NCBI GenBank assembly: GCA_963710645.1
Contig: CAVQBD010000002.1
Coordinates: 248,001 to 312,000, forward strand
Length of the DNA: 64,000 bases
Direction of reading: 5' to 3'
DNA from: FEB-10 sp963710645
GTDB taxonomy: Bacteria > Acidobacteriota > Thermoanaerobaculia > Thermoanaerobaculales > Sulfomarinibacteraceae
The position numbers and the translations under genes are program-made. This document shows, piece after piece, positions 62,291-64,000 of this stretch; the first letter of the stretch is position 1; every line of letters begins with the position of its first letter. The notes under the pieces were generated by a model, which was given only the letters and a program-made list of their open reading frames with translations, had not been told where the DNA came from and did not search any database.

Positions 62291-64000
62291 AAGGTTGGCT
62301 TGGCGCCGCGTTGATGGCGCTTGCTGCTTGTTCTGGCAATTCGGGGCGGATGGTCCACGATCTCGTCCAGGAGTATTCGTTGGCCGATGTTCACACGGAG
62401 ATCGCGCTGATCGATGTGGGCACAATCGATGCGAGAAGACATCTGGCGGCAGGTTGGCACCAGGACGAGATCGGGGCTGATGGTCTCTCGTTCGCGTGGT
62501 CTCAGGGAGACGAATCCGCCATCGAATTCTTCCTTCTTCGACCGCGACCAATGACGGTCGAGTTCAGGTGTCGGCCATTTGAAGGGGCCGACATGGAGCC
62601 GCAGGTCGTCTCGCCGGCGGTGAATGGGGTGCCGATGCCCGATGTCGAGCTCACCTCTGGTTTCGCCACCTACCGCCTGACGCTCCCGTTGGTGAGTGTC
62701 CGGTCAGGACGGAATCGACTGGTCTTCAAATTCCGTCGTGCGGTTTCGCCGAGAGAAATCGGACGTGGAAACGACTGGAGGCGACTGGCAGTGGCTATGG
62801 ACTGGATTCGGTTGGAACCTGGGTCGAACCCGCCCCAGCCGTCCACTACCGGCGATGGGTCGGGTTTGACGCTGTCGTCGGGATCGCGGATGAGCGTGTT
62901 CGGCCGGTTCACGCCAGACCTCCAGTTCGAACTGGATGGTGTGGTCCGGATTGGTGGAGACGGCGGGCGACTGCTGTGCGCCGTCACGGTCGAGTCGGGT
63001 CAGCGGACCGTCCTGGTGGACGTGAGTGCGGGGACAGGCGCCTTGCGGGTAGATGTTTCGGGGCCGACCGGGGAGCCGTTTCGCCTTGACCTCGAGGTGC
63101 CGCGCCAGGGTGAAAGTCTGGAGAGCGGCCCGACTTTGAAGCTCGCCGGGCCGAGGCTGACAGCGATCCGTGGCGAGGAGCGGCAGAAGACGCGGGGGTC
63201 GGAGGCCGAGGAGTTCTCTGAACCGGAGCGGCCGAATGTGGTCATCTACCTTGTGGACGCCTTGCGGGCGGACCGACTTGGAATCTATGGTCAACCGCGC
63301 CCGCTATCGCCCAATGTCGATGCCTTTGCGGCTCGGGCCACGGTCTATGAACAGGCGTGGGCTCAGTCGTCCTGGACACGGCCGGCGGTGGCGTCGATTT
63401 TTACCGGCCTGCGGCCGGAGGTCCACGGGACGAATGGCCGGCTGGACCGTCTCGGTGTGGACATGCCGACACTTGCGGAGAGATTCGCCATGGCTGGCTA
63501 CGCCACGGCGGCGGTGGTCGCCAATCCCAACGTCTCGGCCGACTTCGGTTTCGACCGTGGGTTTGACAGCTATGTGCTCATGGACCCCGAGAACCGCCGT
63601 TCGTCGGACCTGCAAGCCGAGGTCTCCGCTTGGCTGGACGCCCGCGACCGCGATCGGCCATTCCTGCTGTACGTGCATACCGTCGATCCTCATCTACCCT
63701 ACGAACCCCCGGCCCGGTACCGCAAACGGTTTGCACCTTCGGTTGTGCGCGACGATCTCGGTGCCACAGAGGTTGTGGGGGCCCTTCAGGCGAGGAGTTT
63801 GGTTGACGAAGTGGGGTTTGTTGGGGACCTTGTGGCATTGTACGACGCCGAGGTGGCCTGTAATGACGATACCTTCGCCATGATGTTGGGCGAGTTGGAG
63901 ACTCGCGGACTGGCGAGCGACACCGTGGTCGTGTTTCTCTCCGACCACGGCGAGGAGTTCTACGACCACGGCGGATGGATCCATGGCCGGACCCTTTATC
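62287..64000 (+). CDS. Sulfatase-fold (alkaline phosphatase superfamily) lipoprotein, cut by window end
   Basis: Open from a GTG at 62287 (overlapping the previous stop as GTGA) to the window edge, 571 codons so far. It begins MKGWLGAALMALAACSG, a lipoprotein signal with lipobox LAAC. An N-terminal beta-rich part (about 20-310) precedes the sulfatase-type domain: VVIYLVDALRADRLGIYG (metal Asp), SSWTRPAVASIFTGLRPEVH, and VFLSDHGEEFYDHGGWIHG (metal DH). The nucleophile position holds Thr, not Cys or Ser, and the C-x-P-x-R arginine is replaced, so it is not a formylglycine sulfatase. It may be a phospho- or glycerol-phosphate transferase acting on the neighbouring glycan (inference). Confidence 0.8.
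   Translation, partial: MKGWLGAALMALAACSGNSGRMVHDLVQEYSLADVHTEIALIDVGTIDARRHLAAGWHQDEIGADGLSFAWSQGDESAIEFFLLRPRPMTVEFRCRPFEGADMEPQVVSPAVNGVPMPDVELTSGFATYRLTLPLVSVRSGRNRLVFKFRRAVSPREIGRGNDWRRLAVAMDWIRLEPGSNPPQPSTTGDGSGLTLSSGSRMSVFGRFTPDLQFELDGVVRIGGDGGRLLCAVTVESGQRTVLVDVSAGTGALRVDVSGPTGEPFRLDLEVPRQGESLESGPTLKLAGPRLTAIRGEERQKTRGSEAEEFSEPERPNVVIYLVDALRADRLGIYGQPRPLSPNVDAFAARATVYEQAWAQSSWTRPAVASIFTGLRPEVHGTNGRLDRLGVDMPTLAERFAMAGYATAAVVANPNVSADFGFDRGFDSYVLMDPENRRSSDLQAEVSAWLDARDRDRPFLLYVHTVDPHLPYEPPARYRKRFAPSVVRDDLGATEVVGALQARSLVDEVGFVGDLVALYDAEVACNDDTFAMMLGELETRGLASDTVVVFLSDHGEEFYDHGGWIHGRTLY

Overview
The window is GC-rich chromosomal DNA (about 60-65% G+C in genes) of a Gram-negative bacterium. 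It carries 45 protein genes or gene remnants on both strands. I see no rRNA, tRNA, CRISPR array, transposase or prophage. An exosortase of the XrtH type, two large receptor-like Ser/Thr kinases, secreted BNR/PKD and C-terminal 'FESGDTSxWS' proteins, frequent GTG/TTG starts and a glyQ-glyS-ppdK cluster together suggest an Acidobacteriota-like organism (Thermoanaerobaculia/Holophagae type). This taxonomic call is inference only.

Layout: 1-5.1 kb holds a degenerate NtrC-like regulator facing an exosortase H pair and a TPR/Ser-Thr kinase. 5.2-10.2 kb holds a DnaJ-like chaperone, peptide deformylase, an amidohydrolase, a P-loop NTPase and an HTH-EIIA regulator. 10.4-15.8 kb holds acpP-fabF, a ClC protein and etfBA. 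16-21.7 kb is the overlapping glyQ-glyS-ppdK operon, closed by a textbook terminator. 21.8-33 kb is a surface/secretome region: a kinase-TPR-thioredoxin fusion, a frameshifted BNR/PKD protein behind a structured leader, a degenerate nuclease and several repeat-containing secreted proteins. 33-49.1 kb is mostly housekeeping: rarD, asnB, gmk-rpoZ-udg, hflKC, glycerate kinase, clpB with a possible HspR operator, a GCS2-CBS fusion and an OPT transporter. 49.1-50.2 kb has a four-helix-bundle protein gene whose start lies in a very long hairpin. 50.2-53.1 kb has a cation-chloride/amino-acid-type permease and an orphan PqqD. 53-64 kb is a polysaccharide or glycolipid assembly cluster (GT-C enzymes, a polyprenyl sugar-phosphate transferase, GT4 and GT2 transferases) ending in a sulfatase-fold lipoprotein cut by the window edge.

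The most unusual signal lies between the genes. At least a dozen intergenic spaces hold elements built to one plan: a short word of about 8-10 bases repeated in tandem, a GC core of the CACCC(A)CCCGCCC type, then the same word family in reverse complement. The words differ from copy to copy, so the elements share architecture rather than sequence. Further repeats are a GGTGCCTGGCACC palindrome (three copies), a duplicated 58-bp block at 8.6-8.8 kb and the 27-bp perfect hairpin at 49.5 kb.
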